The notes under the pieces are model-generated. The model had not been told where the DNA came from, ran no database searches, and saw only the letters and a program-made list of their open reading frames with translations. A stretch of 64,000 nucleotides of DNA, from the IMG/VR virus record IMGVR_UViG_3300025876_000018, positions 1 through 64,000 of that record; one strand, written 5' to 3'. The stretch is from a virus. Position numbers and translations under genes: made by a program. Positions 42,201 to 51,018 of this stretch are shown piece after piece; positions within the stretch are counted from its first letter, which is position 1; every line of letters starts with the position of its first letter.

Positions 42201-44900
42201 ACTTTCGAAGAGGGGTTTTTAAATTCTATATTTCCCAATAATTCATATAAAGGTGCTAGGGTAGTAAAACTACCAAAGTTGTATATATTTTATTTAGGTG
42301 GTATTTTATGGAGATATGAACAAGGTTTAAATAGTAACGATAGTGTTGATTTTAATGTTAAATTATTAAAATCTGACGGAACGCCAGATAATAGTTGTAG
42401 TCACCAAAAATTCGAAACTTCTTATAAAAAATATTTAAATTCAGGTTATTTAAGAGGGGCATCATCTTCTAAAGATGTGAATATAGATATAGAAGATTCA
42501 TTAACTTCATTACCCCCATCAGTTAAAAAAGAATTTATAAACGGATTTAAAAATTGGGTAGATGGTAATGATAGGTTTAACGATAATTTAAGTGGTAAAT
42601 TTGAATTGAATATGACTTATTATGTTTCTGATCCTGACGATTCTTTTAGTTCTAGTATTACAGAAAAACAAAAAAAGGATGGAGAAACTTTTATATTAAA
42701 AGAATTAAAAGAGACGACTAACCTAATAATTTTAAATCCTGAAATATTTAACCCTAATAGGGTAGAATCAGAATTAGAAATAAATGTTAGTAACATAAAC
42801 CAGTACATAGAATCTTTTAGTTTAAAGTTTGATGAAATAGAAAAAAATAATACTAATGGATCTGAAACTAATACTGAAGAAGAAAAGAAAAGTAAAAATA
42901 AAAGTACTAATAAAATAAAATTAGAAATATATAACTATTTCAAAAATATTAATAGTAAATGGGTTGGTGCAGAAAAAAAATCGTTTAATATATGTGGTGG
43001 ATCAGACACAAAAGATTTAATAGATTATTTTAGATTTATTGATAGGGGTTGGCGTAATATAGGTGAAAAAGCAACATTTAACCTTAAAAGTTTTTTAACA
43101 TTAGGTAGTAATTTAAATACTAGTGTTTATTTATTTATGTCTAAACTTTTAAGGGATAGTAATTTCTTATTTCAGATATTACCAAACTACATTAATTTTA
43201 AAGATAGAACAGAAGTAGCTAAAATTTTCCAACCACAAACAACTCTACAAGCTAATGAATCTACTGGACCAATCTTTTGTTGTATCTATGTAGGGGGAGC
43301 ATCTGAAGTTTTAGATATAGGTGAGAGGAGCAATTATTATTTTAAAGATGACGGTTTTAGTTTTAAAAGTGGGACAGAATTACCTTCAGATATGGTGGGT
43401 CCTGATGATTCATCTTTAGTAGCATTTAGAGTTGCTTTTGGTGCACAAAATCAAACAATTTTTAAAAATGTTTCTTTAAACCAACAAGAACATAAAGAAA
43501 CGGGTGAGTATTTTAGGGCACTATCAGATTTGGTAGATAAAAGAGGAGGAACCCAAAAAACGTATGTTGGTACAGATTTATTAAGATTGTTTAAAACTAG
43601 ATCATACACATGTAAAGTTGACGCTTTAGGGTGTATGAATATTCAACCACTAATGTATTTTGATTTACAAAATGTCCCATTCTTTAATGGTGCATATCTA
43701 ATTACTAGTGTCAATCATAATATTTCACCAAATCATATGACAACTAATTTTCAGGGTGTTAGACAATCAAAATTCATATCTCCACCTACAGAAGAAATAA
43801 CCGCAGATTTAGAAATAGATCTAAATGAATCTAGTGACATACCTAAAATAGAGTTCACTAATTTAAGTTCAGATAATCCTTTATATAGTATAGGTGTCAG
43901 AAATGATATAGAAGGTGGTGACGATTTTGACTTTAATAATTTTAACGTTGCTAACTTTAAAACTTTAGGTATTAAAAGAGATAGTGATGAACAATACTCT
44001 GAATTATCTAAAAATTTAGAAAATATATTTAAAGGTAACAATATGTTAACCAATTCTCAAGTAACTATGGCACTTACTGCGATGTTGTCAAATTCGAGTA
44101 ACTTAAATATAAAAGAAAAAGAAGTTGAAAGGGGTGCTGAAATACGTGATGCAGATAATAATATTTTATATTATACTTCTAATATAACAGGTATAGATGA
44201 CCCAATAGTTGTTAAATATGGTGAGTCTTATTTAGCATCATTACCATTATCTGCATCGACAAAAGATGAACCCAATACCGCTTATACAATTAAATCCAAT
44301 AAAAAATTAGATGAACAATCTCAAAATAATAGTATTGAAAATGAAAAAAATAGTATAAATAATCAAATAAGCGCTTTAGACAATACTGATTCTAATTATG
44401 CAAAAAATAAAAAATTGTTAGAGGAAAAACTATCAAAATTAAAAAAACAAGAAGAGGATTTAATAGAAACTACCACGTATTATAATATTTTACCTGGTGA
44501 CGCATATAGATTTAAACCTAGAGGTTATTTATATTTGATTGGTAGGAAAAACTATTATGATTTTTATAATTCATATTTCCAAAGTAAAGTTGCGGGGGAA
44601 TCAAACATTAAAACACCTAGTGTTAGTATAGAAACTGAAGTTGCAACTATTAACACATCGTTAAGTGCTTGGATATTTTTACAAAAAGATAAAAGAACTG
44701 CATACGAACTATCATCAAATAAAAATGATGGATCTGCATTAACATTTAAATCTTGTTTAGACATAGTTTATCAGGGATTTGGACCAGAGGATGAAGTATC
44801 GTTTAGTACCTTTGAAAAGGTATTAACTTTATTTACTGGTAAAGATAAACAACCACTAATAGATTATAATAATGCTAGAGGAGGAATTAACGCCTCGTAA
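39264..44900 (+). CDS. Giant baseplate/hub protein
   Basis: A 1878-aa structural protein. The N-terminal 220 residues are the most familiar part: an Asp/Pro-rich strand region, then SIKYNASLVPVVDITFTDVRG, then FRLSVKGYFGQKVDYCLHMVNWTSNFDGSTGNFDITANFLG. This resembles beta-barrel hub proteins in which 'VKGYFG----Y-L-L--F--FD--TGNF-I---F-G' recurs. A long charged middle region with coiled coils follows, then near 1440-1530 another barrel-like region (RLFKTRSYTCKVDALGCMNIQPLMYF, then PFFNGAYLITSVNHNISPNHMTTNFQGVRQS), like the second half of hub proteins. It could therefore be a much-expanded gp27 relative. No lysozyme domain seen. Co-transcribed with the two genes upstream. Confidence 0.6.
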   Translation: MANVEDLSSNKRGAKTGNVFVVDPNPPGMDIIPPEDMFIYVKFSAYPRSRTTYGGNTLEGDPIVFDSGIEGEVNFISTKIKYKDGKLDPPLQKSYATTDWTNIGGFKDENSRSAGTLEGFGIKDISIKYNASLVPVVDITFTDVRGSGLFDVIKDNDRKSPYSIFFKMPYPVFRLSVKGYFGQKVDYCLHMVNWTSNFDGSTGNFDITANFLGFQQAFLNDMVLGNIIGTINTQKGFNNLNRIYDDRGSDIGTEGDFNIRKIDEFLTKISRIQIETEIIKSDLNSFEYLKDLNGKLKLLESIQSFIGKDIGKQPISNSNGSGNESVTDSVDYIKRENNNTKIFTSPIKDSILKNKDNYLSIRDFIVINSINRGSFKTYTNTLTDIIIKYLEYLSDDDRKEYKPENTLSKLSDKVKSKISGVPSNENKKTNKDDELIKSFFLSTDDKNWENYVVSTKDKNGKIAKKQLEDIISEFQNKNSSIYLKNDYDGSDKNANYELSLFSADTQKFYQTLRPETNVIVVDFRKQRELVEYRISELKTIIKDQQEAVQLEINEKILKNFNDLFGFKPTIDKCFEILSNNTQAMIETIYDISKESEQEDKSSNRNKVLKGYETDVPTGINRVAWPTVYQKNGDGSLEEIYIGEIGGVNSIDFPEWNFTEEVFDNLVSKSKELEQVTKASVLKNGLDTDNWFPINPIDYKINPWIKINILNDKDEIYNELIKQIFYRVSILQNYSRFDLNTGLGNVPKYANFESIAANKTIFNKNVRSILSIILKELVNGEIDYKDSLFFKENINQVGSNFYIKETDDTLPEYNNFNLSGKYNSKANYVIFDDNDIINNSKKLFSEIQKEDSYVKLTDPDNGGTINKKETGDELYYKNSYSSANNFTTNNIFNVWAKTVSKNLFISNNNDFNTDLRNSKLLDFNPSATTFDSKYLNKTNFTLDNSSSCDYEEILTQSEFYTKQSSNYSRALLLLSTFPFRTFEEGFLNSIFPNNSYKGARVVKLPKLYIFYLGGILWRYEQGLNSNDSVDFNVKLLKSDGTPDNSCSHQKFETSYKKYLNSGYLRGASSSKDVNIDIEDSLTSLPPSVKKEFINGFKNWVDGNDRFNDNLSGKFELNMTYYVSDPDDSFSSSITEKQKKDGETFILKELKETTNLIILNPEIFNPNRVESELEINVSNINQYIESFSLKFDEIEKNNTNGSETNTEEEKKSKNKSTNKIKLEIYNYFKNINSKWVGAEKKSFNICGGSDTKDLIDYFRFIDRGWRNIGEKATFNLKSFLTLGSNLNTSVYLFMSKLLRDSNFLFQILPNYINFKDRTEVAKIFQPQTTLQANESTGPIFCCIYVGGASEVLDIGERSNYYFKDDGFSFKSGTELPSDMVGPDDSSLVAFRVAFGAQNQTIFKNVSLNQQEHKETGEYFRALSDLVDKRGGTQKTYVGTDLLRLFKTRSYTCKVDALGCMNIQPLMYFDLQNVPFFNGAYLITSVNHNISPNHMTTNFQGVRQSKFISPPTEEITADLEIDLNESSDIPKIEFTNLSSDNPLYSIGVRNDIEGGDDFDFNNFNVANFKTLGIKRDSDEQYSELSKNLENIFKGNNMLTNSQVTMALTAMLSNSSNLNIKEKEVERGAEIRDADNNILYYTSNITGIDDPIVVKYGESYLASLPLSASTKDEPNTAYTIKSNKKLDEQSQNNSIENEKNSINNQISALDNTDSNYAKNKKLLEEKLSKLKKQEEDLIETTTYYNILPGDAYRFKPRGYLYLIGRKNYYDFYNSYFQSKVAGESNIKTPSVSIETEVATINTSLSAWIFLQKDKRTAYELSSNKNDGSALTFKSCLDIVYQGFGPEDEVSFSTFEKVLTLFTGKDKQPLIDYNNARGGINAS

Positions 44901-44936
44901 TCTAAACATAAATTTTCTTTTTTAAAAAAAAATTAT

Positions 44937-44944
44937 TATATTTG
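44937..44944 (+). promoter_or_regulatory. Bacteroidota-type -7 box
   Basis: TATATTTG, an exact match to TAnnTTTG, ending 4 nt before the ATG at 44949. The transcript would be leaderless. No clear -33 TTG at the right distance. Confidence 0.45.
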
Positions 44945-44948
44945 TAAT

Positions 44949-45551
44949 ATGTATGTTGGAAATATAGTAACAGAATCTAAATTAGATGTTGAAAATTTTG
45001 GAATTTATAATAATATAGATGCAATTGATAATGACCTCCCCACATTAATTATAGGGTGGAAAAAGGTTAAAAAATTATATGGTGATAAAGTTTCTATTTT
45101 ACATAAACAATTAAATTTTAACACATATTGGACATTTTCACCTAAAGAAAGAAAATCGGAATATGAAACAGATACCGATTCTTTTTTCACCTATTGTTAC
45201 AATTTCTTTGGTCAAAATATTCCTTATGTTTATTTAGATGTTTTATTAGGTAAAAAAAGAGTTAATTTAAAAATAATAAAAAAAATACTAACCTTAAAAA
45301 ACCCAATAACATATATATCAGAAAATAAAATGGTTTATATATATGGAGAAAATATTATTTTTGGGTTAGATTTAAATGTGGTAAAATTATTCGAAGGAAA
45401 ATATGAAAAAATAGTAAATAAAATAAAGACTTTAGAAAATAATACTTTGGTAGATTTAGAGATATTTAATAAATGTGAGGACCTTATTTTAAAATTAAAA
45501 AATAAGGATAAATACGTACCTTACATTTATGAATATGGACACAAAAGATAA
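44949..45551 (+). CDS. Hypothetical protein
   Basis: A 200-aa soluble protein with no motif I recognise. Features seen: SKLDVENFGIYNNIDAID start, LPTLIIGWKKVKKLYG near 30-45, an aromatic-rich middle (FNTYWTFSPKERKSEYETD) and a lysine-rich helical end. It begins at a leaderless-type promoter after the large baseplate operon and overlaps the next gene by 23 nt. It is probably expressed with the early or middle genes rather than the virion set; it lacks the shared tag. Confidence 0.7.
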   Translation: MYVGNIVTESKLDVENFGIYNNIDAIDNDLPTLIIGWKKVKKLYGDKVSILHKQLNFNTYWTFSPKERKSEYETDTDSFFTYCYNFFGQNIPYVYLDVLLGKKRVNLKIIKKILTLKNPITYISENKMVYIYGENIIFGLDLNVVKLFEGKYEKIVNKIKTLENNTLVDLEIFNKCEDLILKLKNKDKYVPYIYEYGHKR

Positions 45552-45945
45552 AATTATAACCTTAGCTTCATTTGTATACTTAGACAAAATTAATAGTTTT
45601 AAAAACTATCTCAATAAAAGATTTTCAATCAACGAAGATAATATTTTTCAATATTCCTTTACCGACAACGATAAAAAAATATTAACCTTTATGGTTAGAC
45701 TCCACCAAAGTGAAAGAGTAGACACTCGTTCTTTTTACCCACCAACAATAATAGTACATAAAAAAGGTGAATGTTTTTATACTATAAATGCACTTAATAA
45801 ATTAATTGAGAGTAATACAGAATCAGAAATAGGTAATTTAAATTATCATGATGTTAAAATAGATTGGGACAACTACCAAAATAAAATGATGATTACTAAA
45901 AACAATGAATTGAAAATATTCACTATAAATAGAGATTTTTCTTAA
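45529..45945 (+). CDS. Hypothetical protein
   Basis: A 138-aa protein of unknown family, mixed alpha/beta. ATG codons at 45529 and 45535 are both possible starts (MNMDTKDK or MDTKDK); both lie inside the end of the upstream gene. The motif SERVDTRSFYPPTIIVHKKGE near 70-90 is distinctive, but I cannot name it. Tightly coupled to the 200-aa gene by overlap, suggesting the two products act together. Confidence 0.7.
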   Translation: MNMDTKDKIITLASFVYLDKINSFKNYLNKRFSINEDNIFQYSFTDNDKKILTFMVRLHQSERVDTRSFYPPTIIVHKKGECFYTINALNKLIESNTESEIGNLNYHDVKIDWDNYQNKMMITKNNELKIFTINRDFS

Positions 45946-45951
45946 TTTCTT

Positions 45952-45960
45952 AATATTTAT
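45952..45960 (+). promoter_or_regulatory. Late-type promoter motif
   Basis: AATATTTAT, 13 nt before the ATG at 45974. It marks the return to late-type genes (61-aa, 248-aa and 158-aa products). Confidence 0.45.
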
Positions 45961-45973
45961 TAATAAAAGTACT

Positions 45974-46159
45974 ATGGAAACAAATAAAGACAACAAAGAA
46001 AAAGAAACCTTAAAAAATAAATTAAACGACTTTTTAACTAACCAAAAAGAAGTTGAAGAGTGTGTCGGTGAAGAGTGTTTAATTAATGATGGTAAAGAGA
46101 TTGTAGAAAGAGTTGAAAAAGTATATAAGACTAATGACGGTAGACAATTATTAATGTAA
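45974..46159 (+). CDS. Small acidic hypothetical protein
   Basis: A 61-aa protein, charged and helical, with two cysteines in EECVGEECLIND. No family recognised. One nucleotide separates its stop from the ATG of the 248-aa gene, so they are co-translated. It has its own late-type promoter. Confidence 0.6.
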   Translation: METNKDNKEKETLKNKLNDFLTNQKEVEECVGEECLINDGKEIVERVEKVYKTNDGRQLLM

Positions 46160-46160
46160 A

Positions 46161-46907
46161 ATGAATAAGAAAAAATTACTTTCCGAAGATTTAAAAAGAT
46201 ACCAACAATTGTTGGAGTATACCTTTTATGTTCCAGAAGAAGAAGATAGAGTGGACGACTTACTTTTAGATGATATGTTAACAGAGCAAGATCCCGCAGC
46301 GGATGAAGAAGATCCTTTTTTTGATGTTGGTGACGAAGATGAAGCACCTGAAGGTGAAATTGAATCGACTGAAGACGAATTTTCGGAGGAAGAAGAAACT
46401 ACTGAAGAAACACCAGAAGAAGGTGGAGAGACAGATCCTTTTGGTTCTGATACAGAAGTAGAAGATGAATTTGCAGATGAAGATATGGAAATGGGTGGTG
46501 ATGATGAAACTGTAGAGGTAGACGTTACTGATATCGTAGATAAAACTGAAGAAACTAAAGCGTCTGTAGATGATATGGGTAGTAAAATGGATGACTTACT
46601 ATCTAAATTAAGTGACTTAGAATCACAAGTTACAGATATGGATGGAGTTATTAACAAAATTGATGACTTAGAAAAAGAAATTGAAAAAAGAAATCCTACA
46701 CCTGTAGAAAGATTAGAAATGAGATCTATGGATTCATTTCCATATAGTGTTAAACTAACTGATTATTGGAAAGATAAAGAAGGGTATGATGCGAGTGAAC
46801 CTGAAGATGAATACACATTAACTCAGAGTGATGTTGACAATTTTGAAGATAAAGAAATAAGAGCTTCTTTTGAGTCTGATAACGAAGAAGAAAAAGAAGA
46901 ATTATAA
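46161..46907 (+). CDS. Tagged, highly acidic protein (possible head-core protein)
   Basis: A 248-aa protein. The tag MNKKKLLSEDLKRYQQLLEY contains LSE at 7-9 and LLE at 17-19. Residues 25-120 are extremely rich in Asp and Glu, and residues 125-175 form a heptad-patterned helix (VDDMGSKMDDLLSKLSDLES and following), probably a coiled coil. The end is again acidic. Highly acidic coiled-coil proteins with cleavable tags are typical of prohead cores in T4-like phages, so a scaffold or internal role is plausible, but no direct relative is recognised. It is followed at once by another tagged gene. Confidence 0.65.
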   Translation: MNKKKLLSEDLKRYQQLLEYTFYVPEEEDRVDDLLLDDMLTEQDPAADEEDPFFDVGDEDEAPEGEIESTEDEFSEEEETTEETPEEGGETDPFGSDTEVEDEFADEDMEMGGDDETVEVDVTDIVDKTEETKASVDDMGSKMDDLLSKLSDLESQVTDMDGVINKIDDLEKEIEKRNPTPVERLEMRSMDSFPYSVKLTDYWKDKEGYDASEPEDEYTLTQSDVDNFEDKEIRASFESDNEEEKEEL

Positions 46908-46921
46908 AAAAACATTTTATT

Positions 46922-47398
46922 ATGAAAACAAGATTAGATGAAACAAATAAAATGAGAAAGTTAATGGGTTTAAACTTATTAACTGAAGAAGAAACCCCCA
47001 CAGGAAGGACTCAAACATCATTATCTAAAGAAGTATCCGAAAAAGAGATTGAACAATTGGAGAAATTAATAAATGATATGGAGACTACTATTAAAGAGTT
47101 AAAATCTGAAAAAAAATATAATTATGGTAATATATTAACCAGACTTAAAAATAAACGAAAAATCGCTGGTATGACAAAAAAATCAGAAAAACTACAAGAT
47201 AAGATTGATTCTTTAGTGAAAGATATGGAACAATACGATGAGGGTAAAGTAGTTAGTGGTTCAGATAAGAAAAAACTTAAAAGTGGTATTGGTATGGCAT
47301 TATCTTATATCGCCGCAATTGTTGCACAAATAAATTTAGTAAAACATAGGGAAAGGATATCTAAAAGAGTACAAGGACTCATCGACTCAATAAATTAA
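46922..47398 (+). CDS. Tagged coiled-coil protein with hydrophobic helix
   Basis: A 158-aa protein. The tag region MKTRLDETNKMRKLMGLNLL ends with LTE at 20-22 (LDE at 5-7). Residues 40-110 are a long charged coiled coil (EIEQLEKLINDMETTIKELK, then KLQDKIDSLVKDMEQ). Residues 122-138 (IGMALSYIAAIVAQINL) are hydrophobic and may contact a membrane. The end is basic. It is followed by a rho-independent terminator, so it closes the late-type unit before the replication genes. Confidence 0.65.
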   Translation: MKTRLDETNKMRKLMGLNLLTEEETPTGRTQTSLSKEVSEKEIEQLEKLINDMETTIKELKSEKKYNYGNILTRLKNKRKIAGMTKKSEKLQDKIDSLVKDMEQYDEGKVVSGSDKKKLKSGIGMALSYIAAIVAQINLVKHRERISKRVQGLIDSIN

Positions 47399-47403
47399 AT
47401 CAT

Positions 47404-47436
47404 AAAAAACCTCACAAAAGTGGGGTTTTTCTTTTA
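47404..47436 (+). terminator. Rho-independent terminator
   Basis: AAAAACCTCAC (47405-47415), loop AAAA, GTGGGGTTTTT (47420-47430), then CTTTT. An 11-bp stem with one G-T pair and a T tract. It separates the tagged genes from the replication operon. Confidence 0.85.
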
Positions 47437-47443
47437 CCACCTA

Positions 47444-47474
47444 TTGACTTTTTGATAAAGTATTGTTATAATTG
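47444..47474 (+). promoter_or_regulatory. Sigma70-like promoter of replication operon
   Basis: TTGACT (47444-47449), exactly 17 nt, TATAAT (47467-47472), then TG. Strong consensus promoter directly after a terminator and 27 nt before the gp32 ATG. Shares TATTGACTTTTT with the promoter at 35203. Confidence 0.8.
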
Positions 47475-47500
47475 TATATTATTAAATTAAAAAAAATACA

Positions 47501-48388
47501 ATGAGTAACAGTTTAGATGCAATTTTGGCTCAGTATGAGAAGAATACTGAACCAGTAAAAAGTGGAAAGAAAATTTCCAATGAAGACAGACTAAAAAAAT
47601 ACTTTACGGAAAAATTACCGAAAGGTGTTAAGTCACAAACTAAAACTTTCAGAATATTACCATCGAAGGATGGTGGTTCTCCATTTACTGAAGTTTTTTA
47701 TCACGAAAAAGAAGTTAATGGTAAATATGAAAAAATTTACTGTAACCATTTAAATGATGGAGAACATTGTCCACTATGTGAGGCGAAAGATGCCTTATAT
47801 GAAGATGGTTCAGAAAAGGCTAAACAATTAGCTAAAACATTCATCGCTAGAAAATTCTACGTAGTAAAGGGAATTGATAGAGATAATGAAGATCATGGTG
47901 TTAAATTTTGGAGATTTAAACACTACAGAAATGGAAATGGTGTTATGGACAAACTAATACCCGTTTTTAAATTAAAAGGTGATATTAGTGACCCTAGAGA
48001 AGGTAGAAATATAGTTATCACTTCTGGGAGAGATCAAAATAATTATTCTGTTGTTAATACAATTATGGCAGATGACGTATCTATCTTAACTAATGATAAA
48101 GATTACGCTAACGAATGGATGGGTAATGAAGAAACATTTAAAGATGTTTACGCTAAAAAATCTAAAGAGTATTTAGAAATTGTTGCAACAAACAAAACCC
48201 CAGTTTGGGATTCAGAACAAAAGAAGTATGTAGCTGAAGAAGACAAAGAAGAAAAAGAAACTGCGTCACTAACAGAAGAAATCAATATGATGAGAACAGA
48301 AACTACTACATCTTTTGAAGATGATTATAGTTCTAAAGATAATGTAGAAGTTTCTAAGTTAAATGACGATGACGAGTTACCATTTTAA
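47501..48388 (+). CDS. Single-stranded DNA-binding protein, T4 gp32-like
   Basis: A 295-aa ssDNA-binding protein that coats single strands during replication and recombination and organises partners. The zinc site is clear: H68, C81, C90 and C93, with spacing close to T4 gp32 (H64, C77, C87, C90). The basic N-terminus (GKKISNEDRLKKYF) fits the cooperative-binding region. The C-terminal 40 residues are acidic and end DDDELPF, which resembles the tip of bacterial SSB (DDDIPF) more than the T4 gp32 end. First gene of the replication operon, behind a consensus promoter; 8 nt before UvsX. Confidence 0.9.
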   Translation: MSNSLDAILAQYEKNTEPVKSGKKISNEDRLKKYFTEKLPKGVKSQTKTFRILPSKDGGSPFTEVFYHEKEVNGKYEKIYCNHLNDGEHCPLCEAKDALYEDGSEKAKQLAKTFIARKFYVVKGIDRDNEDHGVKFWRFKHYRNGNGVMDKLIPVFKLKGDISDPREGRNIVITSGRDQNNYSVVNTIMADDVSILTNDKDYANEWMGNEETFKDVYAKKSKEYLEIVATNKTPVWDSEQKKYVAEEDKEEKETASLTEEINMMRTETTTSFEDDYSSKDNVEVSKLNDDDELPF

Positions 48389-48396
48389 TTAAAACT

Positions 48397-49452
48397 ATGG
48401 CAAAGAAACCTTTAAAAAAGAAAACGTCTGATTTTTCGTCTATAAGGAAAAAGTTTTCCTCCAAAGAAAAGTATAAAGAACAAAAATACTTTGATTTGGG
48501 GGAATCCTTCCAAAAGGCGACAGGTTTACCTGGTCCTGCTATGGGACAAATTAATATGTTATTAGGACATTCAGACACAGGAAAGACAACTGCTTTAATA
48601 CAAGCAGCGGTAGATGCACAGAAAAAAGGTATTCTACCAATATTCATAATTACTGAACAAAAATTTAGTTTTGAACATGCTAAACAGATGGGGTTAAAAA
48701 CTGATTATGTGGAAGAGATTGACGAAGAGACTGGTGAAGTAACTGGTTATTGGGATGGATTTTTACTATATAAGTTAGGTTTTGACTATATTGAACAAGC
48801 ATTTGATTATGTGACTGAAGTTTTAGACGGTCAAAAGAACGGTGAGATACCACACGATATATTATTCTGTTGGGACTCTATAGGTACTATACCTTGTAAA
48901 ATGAGTTTCGATGGTAAGGGGGGTAATCAACATACTGCTAGGACTATCTCAGAAAAATGGGGAATGGGTATGGCGCAAAGAATTACTTCTTCTAGAAAAG
49001 AAACTGCACCATATACTAACTCTATGATTTTCGTAAACCAACCTTGGGTTGAGTTACCAGATAATCCTTTCGGTCAACCAAAGATACAACCAAAAGGTGG
49101 TCAGTCCATATACTTATCTTGTGCGTTAGTATTCTTATTTGGTAACCAAAAGAATGCTGGAATATCTAAACTATCTGCCACTAATAAAGGTAGAAAAGTT
49201 AATTTCGCTATTAGAACTAAAGTGGGTATACACAAAAACCATATGAATGGTTTAGGTTATGCTGATTGTAGGATACTTGCAACCACACATGGATTTATCG
49301 AAGACGATAAAAAGGCTATTGATGAATATAAAGCCCAACATAAGGATTATTGGGTTGAAATATTTGAGTCTGTAGGTGACGATGTAATGGACTTCGTTAT
49401 TGAAAACGATGAAAACTATATTGAAGCACCTGTAGAATATTCTGATGATTAA
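48397..49452 (+). CDS. uvsX: Recombinase, UvsX/RecA-like
   Basis: A 351-aa ATP-dependent strand-exchange protein. Walker A is GHSDTGKTT at 57-65. The Walker B strand is ILFCWDSIGTIP near 150-161, followed by a RecA-like loop region (GKGGNQHTARTISEKWG near 168-184) that binds DNA. The next core strand is SMIFVNQPWVELPDNPFGQPKIQPKGGQS. The length is near that of T4 UvsX (about 390 aa). It works with gp32 and the gp41 helicase in recombination-dependent replication and repair, and these genes sit side by side here. The C-terminus is acidic (YIEAPVEYSDD). Confidence 0.92.
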   Translation: MAKKPLKKKTSDFSSIRKKFSSKEKYKEQKYFDLGESFQKATGLPGPAMGQINMLLGHSDTGKTTALIQAAVDAQKKGILPIFIITEQKFSFEHAKQMGLKTDYVEEIDEETGEVTGYWDGFLLYKLGFDYIEQAFDYVTEVLDGQKNGEIPHDILFCWDSIGTIPCKMSFDGKGGNQHTARTISEKWGMGMAQRITSSRKETAPYTNSMIFVNQPWVELPDNPFGQPKIQPKGGQSIYLSCALVFLFGNQKNAGISKLSATNKGRKVNFAIRTKVGIHKNHMNGLGYADCRILATTHGFIEDDKKAIDEYKAQHKDYWVEIFESVGDDVMDFVIENDENYIEAPVEYSDD

Positions 49453-49481
49453 ATTATTTATTAACCTTTAATCATCTATGA

Positions 49482-50525
49482 GTGAAAATACCAAATAAAA
49501 AAAGAAATAATCAAAAAACTTTATTAGTCGATGGGGACTCGTTGTTAAAAACCGCCTATCATGGGGCTAAAAATCTTTACTATAAAGAAACCCATATAGG
49601 TGGTATTTTTCAGTTCCTAACAATGGTTAGAAAAATGTTAAACGAAAATAAGTTTGACAGAGTTTATGTATTTTGGGACGGAAAGTTTAGTGGTAGACTA
49701 AGGTACGAACTATATAAAGACTATAAATCTAATAGAGGGAAAGATTTCTACAACGAAAAACCACCATCTGAACTTAGTTTATATTTACAGAAAGAAAGAG
49801 TTATTTCTTATTGTGAAGAGTTATTTATAAGACAATACAGAGATGATATTGTTGAAGCGGATGACTCTATTGCATATTATGTAAAAAATACCCCAGATAA
49901 CGAAAGTGTGGTTATTATGAGTAATGATAGAGATCTTTGCCAACTAATCACCAAAAAGGTAAGTGTGTATATCATTAACCTAAAAAAAATAGTTACTGAA
50001 GAAAATTATTTAGTAGATTTTGATCATCACCCATCTAATCTTAAGTTAATTAAAACAATTACTGGTGACAATAGTGACAATATAAAGGGGATATTAGGGG
50101 TTAGCGAAAAAACTTTATTAAAATTTTTTCCTGAAATAATGGAAAAAACTTTGACTTTAGAATATATTTTTAGTAAAATTGAAGTTATACAAAAAGAAAG
50201 AAAAAATAGATTGAAGTCGTTAGATAATATACTTAACAAAGTAACTAAAGGTTCACAAAAGGAACTAATATATGAAGTTAATGATAAAATTATCGATTTA
50301 AAAAACCCATTGTTGACAGAAGATAGTAAATCAGAATTAGATTATTTATTTACCACTTCTATTGATCCAGAAGGTAGAGAAACTAAAAATGTTATAAATA
50401 TGATGATTGAAGATGGATTAATGTGGGCAATACCAGGAGGTAAGGATGGTTATATTAATTTTTTACAACCATTTTTATCAATAATAAAGAAAGAAAAAAA
50501 ATATTACAAAAAATTAAATGTTTAA
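49482..50525 (+). CDS. rnh: 5'-3' exonuclease / RNase H (FEN-type)
   Basis: A 347-aa flap/5' nuclease as in T4 RNase H (305 aa), removing RNA primers and flaps from lagging-strand fragments. Metal-binding acidic motifs in order: LLVDGDSL (D17, D19), VFWDGKFSGRLRYELYKDYKSNRG near 64-87, EADDSIAYYV near 127-136, SNDRDLCQL near 147-155, and TGDNSDNIKGILGVSEKTLLKFF near 193-215, the last combining a metal site with the helix-hairpin DNA-binding element. The start is GTG 49482; the nearby upstream ATG at 49479 is in another frame and stops after a few codons. Confidence 0.9.
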   Translation: MKIPNKKRNNQKTLLVDGDSLLKTAYHGAKNLYYKETHIGGIFQFLTMVRKMLNENKFDRVYVFWDGKFSGRLRYELYKDYKSNRGKDFYNEKPPSELSLYLQKERVISYCEELFIRQYRDDIVEADDSIAYYVKNTPDNESVVIMSNDRDLCQLITKKVSVYIINLKKIVTEENYLVDFDHHPSNLKLIKTITGDNSDNIKGILGVSEKTLLKFFPEIMEKTLTLEYIFSKIEVIQKERKNRLKSLDNILNKVTKGSQKELIYEVNDKIIDLKNPLLTEDSKSELDYLFTTSIDPEGRETKNVINMMIEDGLMWAIPGGKDGYINFLQPFLSIIKKEKKYYKKLNV

Positions 50526-50528
50526 GTT

Positions 50529-51005
50529 ATGAAAAAAAAGTATCAAAATTATCCTTATGAGTTTTTATTTTTAATAAATGGAAACCCTATTGTGGGTAGA
50601 AACTTCCCCATAAAAAATTATAATAGAGAATCGTTAAAATCTTACGAATTAAAAGAAACTATAGATGATGTGGTGGGCATAATTAAAAAACACTTTAAAA
50701 ATAACACATATGAGTATATGGAAAAAATTAATCATTTCTTTGTTGCTAGTACAGATGAAAATGCGGAAGTTAGAGACATATATGAAAATGAAGATTTTTT
50801 CACATTACAAATTAAAGTAAAAGGAAGAGTAGTATGTGAAAGTATTTTTAGTGGAAATGACTACCCACCAAATGTAAGATATGATGTTAATATAAGAAAA
50901 ATTATACCAAAAATCATTGATCACATCCAACAGGGGTTAAGTCGTAAAAATTATACAAAAAATTTGTACGGTTATCAGTTAGATCGCATATTTATTAATA
51001 ACTAA
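50529..51005 (+). CDS. Hypothetical protein in replication operon
   Basis: A 158-aa protein with no motif I recognise, lying 3 nt after the RNase H gene and 13 nt before the helicase gene. Features: an N-terminal NYPYEFLFLINGNPIVGRNFP strand pair, a central helix, and IRKIIPKIIDHIQQGLSRK near the end. Its position suggests a helicase- or primase-associated protein (T4 has the loader gp59 among these genes), but I see no resemblance that supports a name. Confidence 0.7.
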   Translation: MKKKYQNYPYEFLFLINGNPIVGRNFPIKNYNRESLKSYELKETIDDVVGIIKKHFKNNTYEYMEKINHFFVASTDENAEVRDIYENEDFFTLQIKVKGRVVCESIFSGNDYPPNVRYDVNIRKIIPKIIDHIQQGLSRKNYTKNLYGYQLDRIFINN

Positions 51006-51018
51006 AATTAGAAAAAGA

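Noticed and set aside
46226-46657. Serine-rich minus-strand frame opposite the acidic protein gene
   Set aside because: A complement artefact of Asp/Glu codon runs.
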